Source of the DNA: Sporosarcina sp. 6E9
Lineage (GTDB): Bacteria > Bacillota > Bacilli > Bacillales_A > Planococcaceae
Assembly (NCBI RefSeq): GCF_017921835.1
Contig: NZ_JAGEMN010000005.1
Location: 62,001 to 126,000, forward strand
Length of the DNA: 64,000 bases
Reading direction: 5' to 3'
Position 1 is the first letter of the stretch. Each line of letters starts with the position of its first letter. Positions 7,537 through 17,455 of the stretch are shown here, piece after piece. Below the pieces are notes generated by a model. The model was given only the letters and a program-made list of their open reading frames with translations. It did no database searches and was not told where the DNA came from. Made by a program: the position numbers and the translations under genes.

Positions 7537-8016
7537 TTAATAATGGTTCGTTTTAATTCGTTCTTGACGATGTTCTCTTCTCGCGGGCCCCATATTGTAT
7601 AACGCTTTTTCAGCTTCAGTTTCTGGTATGACTGCTGGAACAGGCGATGGCTTTTTGTTTTCGTCCATCGCAACCATCGTCAAAAAGGATTCCGTCGTTA
7701 GCCGCTTCACGCCCGTCAATAAATTCGTTGAGTGAACGAGCACATGCACTTCCATGGAGGTGCGCCCAGTTGAACTCACAACCGCCTCCAACTCCAATAC
7801 ATCACCTACATAAGCAGCTGATACAAAGTCGACGCGGTCAATGGATGCGGTAACCACAGCGCTATTGGAATGCTTCATCGCGGTAATTGCTGCAATTTCA
7901 TCGATATAGGCAAGCACTTTCCCACCGAATATGGTTTGTAAATGATTCGTATCAGGAGGTAATACTAATTTCGTTTGAATTGTGCGGGATTGGCTCATTA
8001 ATCGTGTTTCAGACAT
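7537..8016 (-). CDS. Acyl-CoA thioesterase (hotdog fold, YkhA-like)
   Basis: A 159-residue single hotdog-fold thioesterase that would hydrolyse acyl-CoA to free acid and CoA in the cytosol. The conserved segment TNHLQTIFGGKVLAYIDEIAAI (split by the substrate-binding Asn-His and the catalytic Asp of YIDE) is at about residues 23-45, and DRVDFVSAAYVGD follows at about 58-70. The ATG at 8016 has AAAGGAAATG upstream; the frame stays open for another 90 codons but that extension merely translates the 21-bp repeat array and is rejected. It is monocistronic with its own terminator. The chain-length preference cannot be judged. Confidence 0.9.
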   Translation of the reverse strand: MSETRLMSQSRTIQTKLVLPPDTNHLQTIFGGKVLAYIDEIAAITAMKHSNSAVVTASIDRVDFVSAAYVGDVLELEAVVSSTGRTSMEVHVLVHSTNLLTGVKRLTTESFLTMVAMDENKKPSPVPAVIPETEAEKALYNMGPARREHRQERIKTNHY

Positions 8017-8101
8017 TTTATCATTTCCTTTTCTATGCAATCTCAATTCCAATATACCCCGTATTCCTACTGTTGAACAGCTTTTCCGGCGCAAAATGTC
8101 C

Positions 8102-8217
8102 AAACGACCAATAATTACTTCGAAACGACTAAAGCATATCCGCAAACGACCAATCACCGACTCCAAACGACTAACACACATCCAAATGCGACCAATCCCC
8201 CCATCCAAACGACCAAA
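8102..8217. repeat. 21-bp phased repeat array, core AAACGACYAA (6 copies)
   Basis: The CGAC of each core is at 8105, 8126, 8147, 8168, 8189 and 8210, an exact 21-bp period. The core alternates AAACGACCAA and AAACGACTAA for the first four copies; the fifth is AATGCGACCAA. Spacers of about 11 bp are unrelated to one another. The array lies between the end of ureD and the start of the thioesterase gene. Confidence 0.92.
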
Positions 8218-8263
8218 CAACACAAAAACAAAAAAGGCAGACCCCACAACTCGAGGTCCACCT

Positions 8264-9079
8264 TTACACCATTTTCGCCAACAACGCATAAATTCGTTTC
8301 ATCTCTTCTTGCAACGCCCATTGATCGCGACCCAGCCATCTGCAATGAATTGCATTTCCTTCCAGTCGCGTCATGCTTGCTTGCAATCCTTCTTCCTCGC
8401 GCAGCGTCTCTTGTAACGCACGGATGTCAACAGCATCGATATTTGGCGTCACTAGCCAAACAGACCCGATGTACATCGCACCTTCAAGAACACCCATGCC
8501 GCCGAGATCCAATTCACGAGGTGAAAAATGGAGTGAATCAAATGCGATTAACTCGCCTTCGACAAATATCTTAAAGTTTGAGCGAAACGACTCGTAGTCA
8601 AAAATCTCGCCACGTTTCTCACGTCCAGGCGCGATAATTTCGCCCCATAACACCGTAGAATCAGCCGCCACACGAAGGGTTGTATCCATTTGAAACTTCG
8701 CATCGACAAATGGAATAATGACTTCTGGCATCCATTCGAGACGCGCGCGTTCTTCGATGTCAACGTCTAATTTATAAAAACAGGTTTCCCCAGTATGCGA
8801 AGGGTAAATCTTCATCGCCGATTGTTGGATTAATCGGACGCGGCTATCCGGTGCAAGCTTGATCGTGATATCATTACGGTCACCCGAAACCATACCGCCC
8901 GAAGATTCCATAATGTAAACAGTCGCCGTCGGGTCTTTCCCTTCGTACAACTCACGGCTGGCTTTTAACGGAGGTTGTTGGTAAACATGAGGCATCCGCG
9001 TAATACCCCTTCGCAGTTCGAATTCCAAATCTAGTTTTCCGTTATGATGCATGCGCGTGGGATTACCCATTTTCACCAA
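8264..9079 (-). CDS. ureD: Urease accessory protein UreD (UreH)
   Basis: Scaffold protein of the urease activation complex (UreD-UreF-UreG), which delivers nickel and CO2 to the apo-enzyme. The 271-residue sequence has the family features: [13 protein letters not shown] near residue 36, [11 protein letters not shown] near 60, [10 protein letters not shown] near 87 and [12 protein letters not shown] near 195. It is the last gene of the urease operon and overlaps the end of ureG. The start is taken as TTG (9079), which has AAGGAG 9 bases upstream; the internal ATG at 9070 is a possible alternative but has poorer spacing. Confidence 0.93.
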   Translation of the reverse strand: MVKMGNPTRMHHNGKLDLEFELRRGITRMPHVYQQPPLKASRELYEGKDPTATVYIMESSGGMVSGDRNDITIKLAPDSRVRLIQQSAMKIYPSHTGETCFYKLDVDIEERARLEWMPEVIIPFVDAKFQMDTTLRVAADSTVLWGEIIAPGREKRGEIFDYESFRSNFKIFVEGELIAFDSLHFSPRELDLGGMGVLEGAMYIGSVWLVTPNIDAVDIRALQETLREEEGLQASMTRLEGNAIHCRWLGRDQWALQEEMKRIYALLAKMV

Positions 9080-9692
9080 CAGGCTTAGCTCCTTCTAAAA
9101 GCATATGATGCTTGATCCACTCGACTATTTTATCAACGTTCTTTTGCGTTCTCACGTCTGCGAAAATGTACGGGCGACCACCACGCATTTTTTTCGTATC
9201 GCTGTCCATTAAATCGAGATCAACACCTACATGCGGCGCAAGGTCCGTTTTATTGATCAATAAAAGATCCGAACGCGTTAATGCAGGACCACCTTTACGC
9301 GGAATATCTTGCCCTTCTGCAACGTCAATGACATAAATATACCCATCGACAAGCTCCGGACTGAATGTAGCGGATAAATTATCCCCGCCGCTTTCCACAA
9401 AAATAATGTCGAGATCTTCAAAACGGTTTTTCATTTCATCGATTGCCGCAAAGTTCATCGAAGCATCTTCACGGATTGCCGTATGCGGACATCCGCCAGT
9501 TTCAACACCGATAATGCGGTCTTCTCCAAGAACACCATTTGTCATTAAAAACTGCGCGTCTTCTCGTGTATAAATATCATTCGTTATAACACCGATATTA
9601 TAATCTTTATGCATCGCACGTGTCAGTTGGTCTACAAGTGATGTCTTACCCGAGCCAACCGGTCCGCCGATTCCAATACGTACTGGTTTCAT
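9063..9692 (-). CDS. ureG: Urease accessory GTPase UreG
   Basis: GTPase that couples GTP hydrolysis to nickel insertion into urease. The 209-residue protein has the P-loop GPVGSGKT at residues 10-17, the metal-binding ETGGCPH motif near 65 (Cys-Pro-His that binds nickel in the dimer), ESGGDNL near 100, [17 protein letters not shown] near 125 and the guanine-specificity NKTD near 148. Length and motifs are those of a complete functional UreG. It lies between ureF and ureD; no nickel transporter gene is present in the operon. Confidence 0.96.
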   Translation of the reverse strand: MKPVRIGIGGPVGSGKTSLVDQLTRAMHKDYNIGVITNDIYTREDAQFLMTNGVLGEDRIIGVETGGCPHTAIREDASMNFAAIDEMKNRFEDLDIIFVESGGDNLSATFSPELVDGYIYVIDVAEGQDIPRKGGPALTRSDLLLINKTDLAPHVGVDLDLMDSDTKKMRGGRPYIFADVRTQKNVDKIVEWIKHHMLLEGAKPVGENG

Positions 9693-9709
9693 AGTAAAAA
9701 CTCCTTTAG

Positions 9710-10450
9710 TTAAGAAATAAATAATCTTGAGAATAAATACTCATGCCTCATCGAAGCAAGTTCGATTCCGAGCGCATTATTGCTAATGTCCTCTATCGTC
9801 AATGTCGAAACTAATTCCGCAGCCTCTGTCACGGGTTGTATTAATTCATTTATCGCTTGAACACCCGTATTTTGGCCAAATGGAACGGCACGAACCGCAT
9901 TTTGAACGAGCCCGCTCACCGAAGCGTATAAATACATCATAACCGCGTGGTGCACACTGACACCTGTTGTCGCGCTATAAATGCCATACAAAACAGCGTA
10001 ATGTCCTTTGATAGATTTCGCTTCAATGAGTTCGTTCCATTCCGCAAGAAATTCGTCGGTCCCCAATGGAGAAACCGTTCGAATAAACTGCCTGCCAAGA
10101 TTCACGCTCGCTTCGCGTGATTCTTTTGCTAGTTTCATCGCACCGCATAACTGTTCAAGTTCCAACAGCTTGTCCATATCCTGGTTCAATGCGGCAGCAT
10201 ATGCTTCTTGAATAAGAATCGCATCGCTCCGCACTAAATTATTGAACAAAAAAGACGTACAAAACTCGATTAAATCTTCTTTTGTACGAATAAGATCTGC
10301 TTGTATATACGTTTCCATTCCATAAGACTGCGTGTAAGAGCCAATTGGAAAAGCTGAATCATGAATTTGAAACAGCTGTAAAAGTGCTAAGTCAGTGGGA
10401 GTGGCCGCGGTATTTGAATGGCTGTTTAAATCGTCTTTCAGTCGTTTCAT
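9710..10450 (-). CDS. ureF: Urease accessory protein UreF
   Basis: Part of the UreD-UreF-UreG activation complex, acting as a GTPase regulator that gates nickel transfer. The sequence shows the family core [20 protein letters not shown], followed by a helix-rich chain and the AVRAVPFGQ segment near residue 185. About 246 residues from the ATG at 10450; an in-frame ATG at 10468 adds six residues. Neither has a convincing ribosome site, and both lie within the 3' end of ureE, so coupled translation is likely and the exact start is unsure. Confidence 0.93.
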   Translation of the reverse strand: MKRLKDDLNSHSNTAATPTDLALLQLFQIHDSAFPIGSYTQSYGMETYIQADLIRTKEDLIEFCTSFLFNNLVRSDAILIQEAYAAALNQDMDKLLELEQLCGAMKLAKESREASVNLGRQFIRTVSPLGTDEFLAEWNELIEAKSIKGHYAVLYGIYSATTGVSVHHAVMMYLYASVSGLVQNAVRAVPFGQNTGVQAINELIQPVTEAAELVSTLTIEDISNNALGIELASMRHEYLFSRLFIS

Positions 10451-10838
10451 ACGAAACACCCACTTCATCTAATAATGTATTCAATGTATGGTCCGCACGC
10501 ACGATAATTTCGTTGTCATCAATTAGGGAAGGCGTATGCCGGTTACCCAATTCAAATGCTGCTTTCCCCATTTCCGTCATGTTTTTCGGACTGATAACGA
10601 TAACGGGTTCCATTTTTGTTCGGACTGCTATCCGGCGTTCCGCATCTTCAAACAGGATATCCCCGTATTGAAGCGGTTCTTCCTGATTCAGCCTCAGAGC
10701 GACGTCGGTTCCATTGTCAGTTTCAGTGCGGAGGATGCGCTTGCTCAGTTCTTCCCAGTCAAGCTCGATCCATTCGGTCTTCTTGCCGGCAATTTCTTCT
10801 TCATTGCCTACGTTTCCTATCACTTGTTCAATTAGCAT
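10392..10838 (-). CDS. ureE: Urease accessory protein UreE (nickel chaperone)
   Basis: Metallochaperone that hands nickel to the urease activation complex. About 148 residues: N-terminal substrate-binding-like domain, then the metal-binding domain with GNRHTPSLI (the conserved His of the dimer nickel site) at about 110-118, and a short GHSH tail that provides extra metal ligands but is far less His-rich than the Klebsiella protein. The ATG at 10838 follows GGAGG at 7 bases; the longer in-frame extension to 10877 is rejected. Located between ureC and ureF. Confidence 0.94.
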   Translation of the reverse strand: MLIEQVIGNVGNEEEIAGKKTEWIELDWEELSKRILRTETDNGTDVALRLNQEEPLQYGDILFEDAERRIAVRTKMEPVIVISPKNMTEMGKAAFELGNRHTPSLIDDNEIIVRADHTLNTLLDEVGVSYETTERRFKQPFKYRGHSH

Positions 10839-10889
10839 TGTGCAACCTCCATAAAAGACCTGCAGAATGCAGGTCATGAATTTTGTGTA

Positions 10890-12605
10890 TCAAAACAAGA
10901 AATAACGCTGTGCCATCGGTAGCACATCAACTGGCTCACATGTAGCAAGTTCACCATCTAATTTAACTTCGTACGTTTCCGGATTCACATCAATATCCGG
11001 TGTTTCACTATTATGTTTCATATCCGCTTTTGTAATGTTACGGCAGTTTTTCACCGTTCCAATCATGCGTTTCAAACCAAGCTTTTCAGGCAGTCCTTCT
11101 TCAACAGCAATTTTCGGCAGGAAAGTCATCGCGGCATTTTGTGGACCTCTGCCATGGAAACCGTACATGCGACGTCCCATCATTGGTTGCGGTGTTGGAA
11201 TCGAAGCGTTTGGATCACCTGTCATTGCATAAACGGCAATCCCGCCTTTAATGACAACTTCAGCTTTTACACCGAAAAATGCCGGATCCCAAAGAACAAT
11301 ATCCGCAAGTTTCCCTTCTTCGAGCGATCCCACTTCATGACCAATACCCGAAGCGACAGCTGGGTTAATATTTAACTTGGAAATATAACGCTTCACGCGG
11401 AAGTTGTCGTGATCTTTTCCTTCGTCTTGTGGAAGTGGTCCACGTTGCATTTTCATTTTATTCGCTGTCTGCCAAGTCCGGATTGACACTTCGCCAACAC
11501 GTCCCATGGCTTGTGAATCGGATGACATAATGCTGAGGACACCCATATCTTGCATAATGTCTTCAGCCGCAATCGTTTCCGGTCGAATACGCGAGTCCGC
11601 AAACGCCACGTCTTCTGGTACGTCATGTTTCAAATGGTGACAAACCATAAGCATATCTAAGTGCTCGTCAATCGTATTTGTTGTAAATGGTTTGGTCGGG
11701 TTAGTCGATGCCGGCAACACATTCGGATACGAAGCCATTCTCAGCTGATCCGGTGCATGTCCGCCGCCCGCTCCTTCTGTATGGAAAACGTGAATCACGC
11801 GACCGTCAATGGCTTTGATTGTTTCCTCAACAAATCCAGCCTCATTAAGCGTGTCCGAGTGAAGCGCAACTTGAATGTCATACTCATCTGCCACAGACAA
11901 ACTTTGATTGAGCGCCGCGGGAGTCGCACCCCAGTCTTCATGAATTTTCATGCCGATTGCACCCGCCCGAACTTGTTCCACCAACGGCTCTGGAGAAGAC
12001 GCACTTCCCTTCCCGAGAAGCCCCACGTTAACTGGTAAATCTTCAACGGCCTGAAGCATGCGATGCAGATGCCATTCGCCAGGTGTTACACTTGTCGCTT
12101 TTGAGCCGGCTGCTGGACCAGTACCGCCGCCGATAAATGTCGTTGTCCCGGCATTAAGTGCTGTCTCAACTTGCTGCGGGCTGATAAAGTGAATATGTGT
12201 ATCAATCGCTCCAGCTGTCGCAATCAACCCTTCACCGGCATACACTTCGGTCCCAACTCCGATAATCATGCCTTGATCGACACCGTCCATTGTATTCGGG
12301 TTACCCGCTTTTCCAATTCCGGCTATGCGACCGTCTTTAATACCGATATCTGCTTTCACAATCCCTGTATAATCGATAATCATGACGTTTGTAATGACTG
12401 TATCTAGCACACCTTCATCACGCACTGATTTCCCATCTTGTCCCATCGAAACACGAAGCGACTTTCCTCCGCCAAATACACCTTCATCGCCGTACTTTGT
12501 GTAATCTTTTTCAATTTCTATCCATAAATCCGTATCCGCAAGTCTAACTTTATCGCCAACTGTTGGACCGAACATTTTCGCGTATTGATCATGTGTTACT
12601 TTCAT
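10890..12605 (-). CDS. ureC: Urease alpha subunit (catalytic)
   Basis: Catalytic subunit of urease, hydrolysing urea to ammonia and carbamate. All nickel-site residues are present: His137 and His139 (DTHIHF), the lysine to be carbamylated Lys220 (GMKIHED), His249, His275, and Asp363 (SSDSQ); the mobile-flap Cys322 and His323/His324 lie in MVCHHL. These numbers are the same as those reported for Sporosarcina pasteurii urease, which supports a close relative. 571 residues, full length. The ATG overlaps the ureB stop by four bases (ATGA), indicating coupled translation. Confidence 0.98.
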   Translation of the reverse strand: MKVTHDQYAKMFGPTVGDKVRLADTDLWIEIEKDYTKYGDEGVFGGGKSLRVSMGQDGKSVRDEGVLDTVITNVMIIDYTGIVKADIGIKDGRIAGIGKAGNPNTMDGVDQGMIIGVGTEVYAGEGLIATAGAIDTHIHFISPQQVETALNAGTTTFIGGGTGPAAGSKATSVTPGEWHLHRMLQAVEDLPVNVGLLGKGSASSPEPLVEQVRAGAIGMKIHEDWGATPAALNQSLSVADEYDIQVALHSDTLNEAGFVEETIKAIDGRVIHVFHTEGAGGGHAPDQLRMASYPNVLPASTNPTKPFTTNTIDEHLDMLMVCHHLKHDVPEDVAFADSRIRPETIAAEDIMQDMGVLSIMSSDSQAMGRVGEVSIRTWQTANKMKMQRGPLPQDEGKDHDNFRVKRYISKLNINPAVASGIGHEVGSLEEGKLADIVLWDPAFFGVKAEVVIKGGIAVYAMTGDPNASIPTPQPMMGRRMYGFHGRGPQNAAMTFLPKIAVEEGLPEKLGLKRMIGTVKNCRNITKADMKHNSETPDIDVNPETYEVKLDGELATCEPVDVLPMAQRYFLF

Positions 12606-12970
12606 TTTCCTTCCGCTCCTTTATAGCCACCTTCAGATGCTTTTCCTACAATCTCATCTTTATTATGCGTGGAGCCTTCCGTTAACATGTTCAATCCGAA
12701 AACATGACGTTTTCCGCCAAACTCAGTCAACTCAACTTCTTTTTCTTCACCTGGTTCGAACCGTACCGCTGTCCCTGATGGTATATTTAAATGCATACCA
12801 ACTGCTTGTTCACGGTCAAACTCTAAGTTTTTATTCACTTCAATAAAGTGAAAGTGAGAACCGACTTGAATTGGTCTGTCGCCTGTATTTGCGACACGAA
12901 CTGTTTTCGTAGGGCGTCCAGCATTAATTTCAATCGTGCCTTCCGCTGGTCTAATTTCTCCTGGAATCAT
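12602..12970 (-). CDS. ureB: Urease beta subunit
   Basis: Structural subunit of the (alpha-beta-gamma)3 urease. The 122-residue protein begins [18 protein letters not shown] and contains [12 protein letters not shown] near residue 40 and the [17 protein letters not shown] loop near 90, all diagnostic. A Lys/Gly-rich tail (GYKGAEGK) ends it. Gene order ureA-ureB-ureC with a 15-bp gap to ureA and a 4-bp overlap with ureC is standard for separate-subunit bacterial ureases. Confidence 0.97.
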   Translation of the reverse strand: MIPGEIRPAEGTIEINAGRPTKTVRVANTGDRPIQVGSHFHFIEVNKNLEFDREQAVGMHLNIPSGTAVRFEPGEEKEVELTEFGGKRHVFGLNMLTEGSTHNKDEIVGKASEGGYKGAEGK

Positions 12971-12985
12971 GAGTGTTTCCTCCTC

Positions 12986-13288
12986 TTATTGAATTGGATT
13001 GTGAACAGTGACTAATTTCGTGCCATCTGGGAATGTACACTCAATTTGAACGTCGGCAATCATATCGCCAACACCTTCCATAACATCATCGACAGTCAAT
13101 ACTTGTTTTCCTTCGCTCATTAGTTGAGCCACTGTCTTCCCGTCACGTGCACCTTCCATAATGAAGTGGCTGAGATACGCCATTGCTTCTGGATAATTTA
13201 ACTTAACCCCGCGCTCTTTTCTTTTAATTGCCAATTCACCTGCTACGTGAAGAAGTAATTTTTCCTGTTCTACTGGTGATAACTTCAT
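12986..13288 (-). CDS. ureA: Urease gamma subunit
   Basis: Smallest urease subunit (100 residues), first gene of the operon. The start [20 protein letters not shown] and the central [22 protein letters not shown] are invariant family features, with [21 protein letters not shown] at the end. The ATG at 13288 has AGAGGTG about 6 bases upstream; the GTG three codons earlier overlaps that site. Promoter elements must lie in the ~300-bp gap upstream, but I could not identify a clear GlnR/TnrA box there. Confidence 0.97.
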   Translation of the reverse strand: MKLSPVEQEKLLLHVAGELAIKRKERGVKLNYPEAMAYLSHFIMEGARDGKTVAQLMSEGKQVLTVDDVMEGVGDMIADVQIECTFPDGTKLVTVHNPIQ

Positions 13289-13586
13289 TAAAAACACCTC
13301 TTTTCTTAAAATTCAAATAAAACTACCCTTAGATAGGTTTAGATTTTTCATGATATTTAGTTTTGTTTCTATTTGTATGGGTGCATGAATATGCATAGGA
13401 ACAATTTTGTCGTTCGAATGAAGCAACGCGAATGATTGCATATATCTTACAACGGGAGGGGGATAATCTTTTATTCACTAACCAATTGTAAAGGATAGGT
13501 ATCACATATTCAACAATGACACATTGTAATTGTTGAAGAGTTTGAATCTTTCAAGATTACCCAAGACCTCCGTGTATACTTTCGGT
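13289..13586. other. Intergenic gap upstream of ureA
   Basis: About 300 bp without a credible gene. It must carry the ureA promoter on the minus strand, but no convincing -35/-10 pair or TGTNA-N7-TNACA nitrogen-regulator site was found by eye. The dyad-like GAACGACAAAATTGTTC near 13400 and the hairpin at 13509-13537 are the only structured pieces. Confidence 0.6.
13509..13537. other. Inverted repeat / hairpin downstream of LD-carboxypeptidase gene
   Basis: TTCAACAAT pairs perfectly with ATTGTTGAA around an 11-base loop. It lies 50 bp past the minus-strand stop at 13587 and lacks a T-run, so it may be a weak terminator or a binding dyad upstream of the urease promoter. Confidence 0.4.
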
Positions 13587-14507
13587 TCATTTCACGCCTG
13601 GTAAAATCGTAAGCGTGAGATTATCTGCATCAAGTCTAGCCTCGACGCCAAGAGGGACTGCAAAATGTGGTTCACAATGGCCGATTTTAAATCCTTTGAC
13701 GACCGGTTTTTTTAAGTCGCTGAAATAATGATTGAAAACTTCATCTAACGTCAATGTCCATTGTTTTTTCGTCTCTGTTTTCGAAAAATCACCTATAACG
13801 ATACCCGCGGCATCCGCTAACTTCCCATTCATTCGGAGCTGATTAAGCAAGCCGTCAACTCGCGCAGGTTCTTCGCCGATGTCTTCCAATAGTAACAATT
13901 TCCCTTTCGTGTCAATTTCAAACTTTGTCCCGATTCCACGAGCCAACAACGACAAGTTGCCGCCGACCAATTCGCCTTCTACGGCACCGGAAGTGATCGC
14001 TGTCAATTCAGAGATTGCATTCGTATAATGAAGTTCCATTGGCTCAAATAATTGCTGAAACATCTTCCCCGACATCTCTTCAAAGTTATCAGTGCCTACG
14101 TTAGGGCCCAGCATAGGTCCATGGAAAGTGACAAGGTTTGAATAAAGTCCCATTGCCGTATGAAGAAATGTGATGTCACTGAATCCCCAAAATATCTTCG
14201 GGTTTTCATTCATCAATTGTAAATCAATTTGATCGGTAAAACGGGCAGCCCCGTAACCACCACTTGAACAGATTATGCCTTTCACCTCGGGATCTTTAAA
14301 CATGTCATGTAAATCTTCCAATCGTTCTTCATCGGTTCCCGCAAGATAACCATTAATTTTTCTGGCATGCTTACCAAATTTCCATTTCAATCCCAGCCCT
14401 TCCAGAAACTTTAATGAACGCTCCAAGTTCTCTGGATTGGGTGGACTTGACGGTGAAATGATGCCAACCGTATCGCCTATCTGTAATCGTTCTGGACGTA
14501 TTCTCAT
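13587..14507 (-). CDS. LD-carboxypeptidase, S66 family (YkfA/MccF-like)
   Basis: Serine peptidase that trims the terminal D-amino acid from murein tetrapeptides (LdcA/YkfA type) or, in MccF-type members, inactivates microcin C. The 306-residue protein has the nucleophile Ser110 in GFSDIT, a Glu in LLLEDIGEEP near 210 and the His in GHCEPHFAVPLG near 275, forming the Ser-Glu-His triad. It is encoded next to an oligopeptide ABC transporter, like ykfA with dppBCDE in B. subtilis, which supports cell-wall peptide recycling. A terminator between oppA and this gene implies its own promoter or partial read-through. Confidence 0.9.
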   Translation of the reverse strand: MRIRPERLQIGDTVGIISPSSPPNPENLERSLKFLEGLGLKWKFGKHARKINGYLAGTDEERLEDLHDMFKDPEVKGIICSSGGYGAARFTDQIDLQLMNENPKIFWGFSDITFLHTAMGLYSNLVTFHGPMLGPNVGTDNFEEMSGKMFQQLFEPMELHYTNAISELTAITSGAVEGELVGGNLSLLARGIGTKFEIDTKGKLLLLEDIGEEPARVDGLLNQLRMNGKLADAAGIVIGDFSKTETKKQWTLTLDEVFNHYFSDLKKPVVKGFKIGHCEPHFAVPLGVEARLDADNLTLTILPGVK

Positions 14508-14574
14508 AATAAAATCATTCCCCTTTTTAATTTACTATCACTCATCTACCTTTAATCTATCATAACCTATGTGC

Positions 14575-14622
14575 AATTAAAAAAATCGCTACCCAGTTGC
14601 TGCCTGGATAGCGATTTTGTTT
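14575..14622 (-). terminator. Terminator after the oligopeptide-binding protein gene
   Basis: On the minus strand AAAATCGCTAtCCAGG pairs with the complementary arm around a short loop and is followed by a run of seven T. It ends the opp-type operon just after 14630 and separates it from the LD-carboxypeptidase gene. Confidence 0.9.
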
Positions 14623-14629
14623 TTAGTAA

Positions 14630-16477
14630 TTATTTAACTGAATCCTCTGAAGTTACGCCCCAAACCCATGGATAGTAATTATCTGAACCTGGATCGATTG
14701 AGAAGTTCGCAACACGTTTGTTAACTAAAGTTGTCGCATAACGGTATACAGTTGGTGCAACCGGAACGTCTTCAACCATTAGTTCTTGCCACTCGTCATA
14801 GATTCCTTTACGGTATTCAAAGTCAAATGCTTCCTCTGATGTACCTGCTGCAAGAAGTCTATCGTTTTCTTCGCTTGTGTAACGTGTGTAGTTAAATGAA
14901 GCTGTTTTACCATATAGACCTGATGGATCTGGGTCTGAACCAGTTCCCCAAGCAGCTTGGTAAATGTCAATTTTCGGATCATCTGCTTCTACCATATCGT
15001 AGAATGAGTTGAACTCATGTAGACGGCCATCTGTAAGTTGAACTTTAATACCTACATCTGCCCAGTTTTGGATATAATGATTTGCAATCGGTTCTGCAAC
15101 TTCTCCACCTTCCATGGAAGCGAAGTTAAGAACAAACTCATTGCCTTCAGCGTCTTCACGGATTCCGTCGCCGTCGACATCTTTAAATCCTGCTTCGTCA
15201 AGCAATGCATTTGCTTTTTCTGGGTCATAAGCACGACCTGGATTATCAGCATCATGGAAGCTTGCGAATACTGGAATAATTAATGTTGTTGCTGGGAAAC
15301 GAAGACCGTGGTACATTTTCTCACCAATTACTTCGTTGTCCATTGCATGCCACATTGCTTGACGTACACGCTTGTCAGCAAGTTTAGCATCTGGATCTGT
15401 AACGTTTTCTTTCGCTTTATCATCCCATTTACCAAGTTTGAACCCGATATATGTGTAAGCTAAGTCAACTTTTGCAAGTAAATCAACGTTTGTAAGTTCT
15501 TTTGCATTCAAATATTGGTCCGCAGGAACTTCTGCGATATCAATTTTTCCTGCTTCAAGTTCTTTAAGAACAGATTGAGTATTTACAACTGTTAAAACAA
15601 TAGATTCTAGAGCTGGTTTACCTCTCCAGTAATCTTCGTTTCTTACAAATTGTACGGACTCGCCTGGTACAACTTTTTCAACTTTATAAGGTCCGAATCC
15701 AATTGGAGTTGTACGGATCTTATCAGATTCAATGATATCATCAATTGTTACGTCACCTTTTGTTACGTCTCCAAGGTAGTGACGTGGAACTGGGTTTGTC
15801 CAGATACCTGACATAAGTGATGGTGATGCTTCGATGTAATTAATCGTAATTGTTTTGTCATCTTCAGAAATCTCAATACCTGAAATTTCTTCTGCTTCGC
15901 CTTTGTGGTATGCATCCATACCTTCGACGTTAGTAATTGTATACGTGTAACGGTTACCTGTGTAATCAGGGTGACCTAGAAGCTCGTAAGCATATAAAAG
16001 GTCAGATGCTTTAACTGGCTCTCCGTCATGCCAATTTACGTTATCGCCAATTGTAATTGCGATTGTTTTATTTTCGTTTGAAACTTCGTATTTTGCTGCT
16101 CCCTCGTTAGTAATGAGGTAGTCACCGTCTGTTGCTAGTAGTCCTTCTTCAAAGAACTGCATAACATCAGCATCAGGTGCGCCTGAGTAAAATACTGGGT
16201 TAAGCGTACCTTCGAATGGCGTATCTGAAACTAATGCATAGTTCAGTGTACCATTTTCAATTACTGCGTCAGTGTTAGATACGTCTAGCGGGAAATCAAG
16301 CTCTTCTTTTGCTTCCGCTTCTTCATCTTCACCTTCTGTTTCTTCTGTTTTCTCTTTATCCTTGCCTGGGTCTTTCTTGCCTGCATCCTCTTTATCATCT
16401 TTACCCGTACATGCAGCTAAAAATACGCTTAGTGCAAGCATAAGACTGATAAGAAGCATTAATTGCCTTTTTCCCAA
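14630..16477 (-). CDS. Oligopeptide-binding lipoprotein (OppA/DppE family)
   Basis: Extracytoplasmic solute-binding protein of the SBP_bac_5 family, 615 residues. The signal peptide ends in a lipobox LAAC with the lipidated Cys23; a long Lys/Glu/Asp-rich linker (about 24-60) precedes the binding domain, which contains the family markers HDGEPVKASDLLYAYE near 160 and GIRE DAEGNEF near 445. It captures peptides for the permeases encoded upstream. The TTG start at 16477 has GGGGAGG 8 bases upstream. Last gene of the ABC operon; the high dose of binding protein normally needed could come from a stable 3' end (strong terminator). Confidence 0.93.
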   Translation of the reverse strand: MGKRQLMLLISLMLALSVFLAACTGKDDKEDAGKKDPGKDKEKTEETEGEDEEAEAKEELDFPLDVSNTDAVIENGTLNYALVSDTPFEGTLNPVFYSGAPDADVMQFFEEGLLATDGDYLITNEGAAKYEVSNENKTIAITIGDNVNWHDGEPVKASDLLYAYELLGHPDYTGNRYTYTITNVEGMDAYHKGEAEEISGIEISEDDKTITINYIEASPSLMSGIWTNPVPRHYLGDVTKGDVTIDDIIESDKIRTTPIGFGPYKVEKVVPGESVQFVRNEDYWRGKPALESIVLTVVNTQSVLKELEAGKIDIAEVPADQYLNAKELTNVDLLAKVDLAYTYIGFKLGKWDDKAKENVTDPDAKLADKRVRQAMWHAMDNEVIGEKMYHGLRFPATTLIIPVFASFHDADNPGRAYDPEKANALLDEAGFKDVDGDGIREDAEGNEFVLNFASMEGGEVAEPIANHYIQNWADVGIKVQLTDGRLHEFNSFYDMVEADDPKIDIYQAAWGTGSDPDPSGLYGKTASFNYTRYTSEENDRLLAAGTSEEAFDFEYRKGIYDEWQELMVEDVPVAPTVYRYATTLVNKRVANFSIDPGSDNYYPWVWGVTSEDSVK

Positions 16478-16508
16478 TTGTATTACCTCCCCTTTTTGAT
16501 TGGTCGAC

Positions 16509-17426
16509 TTACGTCAACCTTTGTCTTGCATCGGACGCGCGTTTAATCGCTTGACCGATATAATTTATACACAACATCACTACTAAGATCAGCAACGATG
16601 CAGGTAACCATACCCACCACTTATTTTCCATGACGTCAGGATGTTGTGCGTAAGCGATTAGTGTTCCAAGTGAAGGTGTGCTTTCTGGCAAACCAAACCC
16701 AAGGAAAGTTAACCCTGTTTCAATCCCGATGTTTCCGGCTAAAGTAAGTGTCATATTAACTATGACGAGAGAGCTCAAGTTCGGAAAAACTTCGAATAAC
16801 ATGATTTTCCAGTTTGGAGTCCCTAACGTCTTCGAAGCATTGACATAGTCAAGCTCCCTTTCAGCAAGCGCTCTAGAACGAATGAGCCTTGCTTTTCCAA
16901 ACCAGAGCAGAATACTCATTATCCCGATGAAAGTCCAAACGTTGAACGCTGGAACAATTACAACGAAAACGATAATAAGCATTAGCGTTGGCAGGACCAT
17001 CAAAAAGTCGAGTGCACGCATAATTACAAAGTCTACCTTACCGCCAAAATAACCGGAGATTAAACCAATCATTAATCCGAGAAATCCAGCGATCAATGTA
17101 ATTGCCGCTCCAATCGTGATGGAGTTTCGTGCACCAATAACTAATTGTACAAATATATCGCGGCCTCCGCGGTCTGTTCCAAGCCAAAATTCCTTCGAAG
17201 GTTTTTCATATATTTGCATAAAGTTTGTACGAGCTGCTTGGACTTGATCAATGAAAAGTGGCGCTATATAGGCTATAAGTAAAATGATTGATAAAATGAA
17301 TAGCGCAATCAGCGCCATTTTATCGCCTTTAATTTCACGCCATATCGTTTTCCCAAAACTTGAATTTTCTGACTGCGATTCTAAAACTGTTGCGTCTTCC
17401 GCATCGATTGGTAGTTCTGTTTTCAT
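16509..17426 (-). CDS. Oligopeptide ABC transporter permease (OppC/DppC)
   Basis: Second membrane subunit, about 305 residues with six helices. The first helix is at about 38-58; the EAA loop with the typical GKARLIRSRALAERELDYVNASKTLG lies near 185-210, and GTDRGGRDIFVQLVIGARNS near 92-111 is the OppC-specific segment. The ATG at 17426 follows GGAGG at 7 bases, so the six-residue-longer form is rejected. Situated between oppB and oppA. Confidence 0.93.
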   Translation of the reverse strand: MKTELPIDAEDATVLESQSENSSFGKTIWREIKGDKMALIALFILSIILLIAYIAPLFIDQVQAARTNFMQIYEKPSKEFWLGTDRGGRDIFVQLVIGARNSITIGAAITLIAGFLGLMIGLISGYFGGKVDFVIMRALDFLMVLPTLMLIIVFVVIVPAFNVWTFIGIMSILLWFGKARLIRSRALAERELDYVNASKTLGTPNWKIMLFEVFPNLSSLVIVNMTLTLAGNIGIETGLTFLGFGLPESTPSLGTLIAYAQHPDVMENKWWVWLPASLLILVVMLCINYIGQAIKRASDARQRLT

Positions 17427-17455
17427 TTTGTTACCTCCGTTCATTCAATTTTTCA

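Noticed and set aside
8017..8289. N-terminal extension of the thioesterase frame (about 90 residues with G-R-L repeats)
   Set aside because: It only translates the AAACGACYAA array; the ATG at 8016 has a proper ribosome site and gives the normal family length.
13289..13586. GlnR/TnrA box ahead of ureA
   Set aside because: No TGTNA-N7-TNACA match found by eye on either strand.
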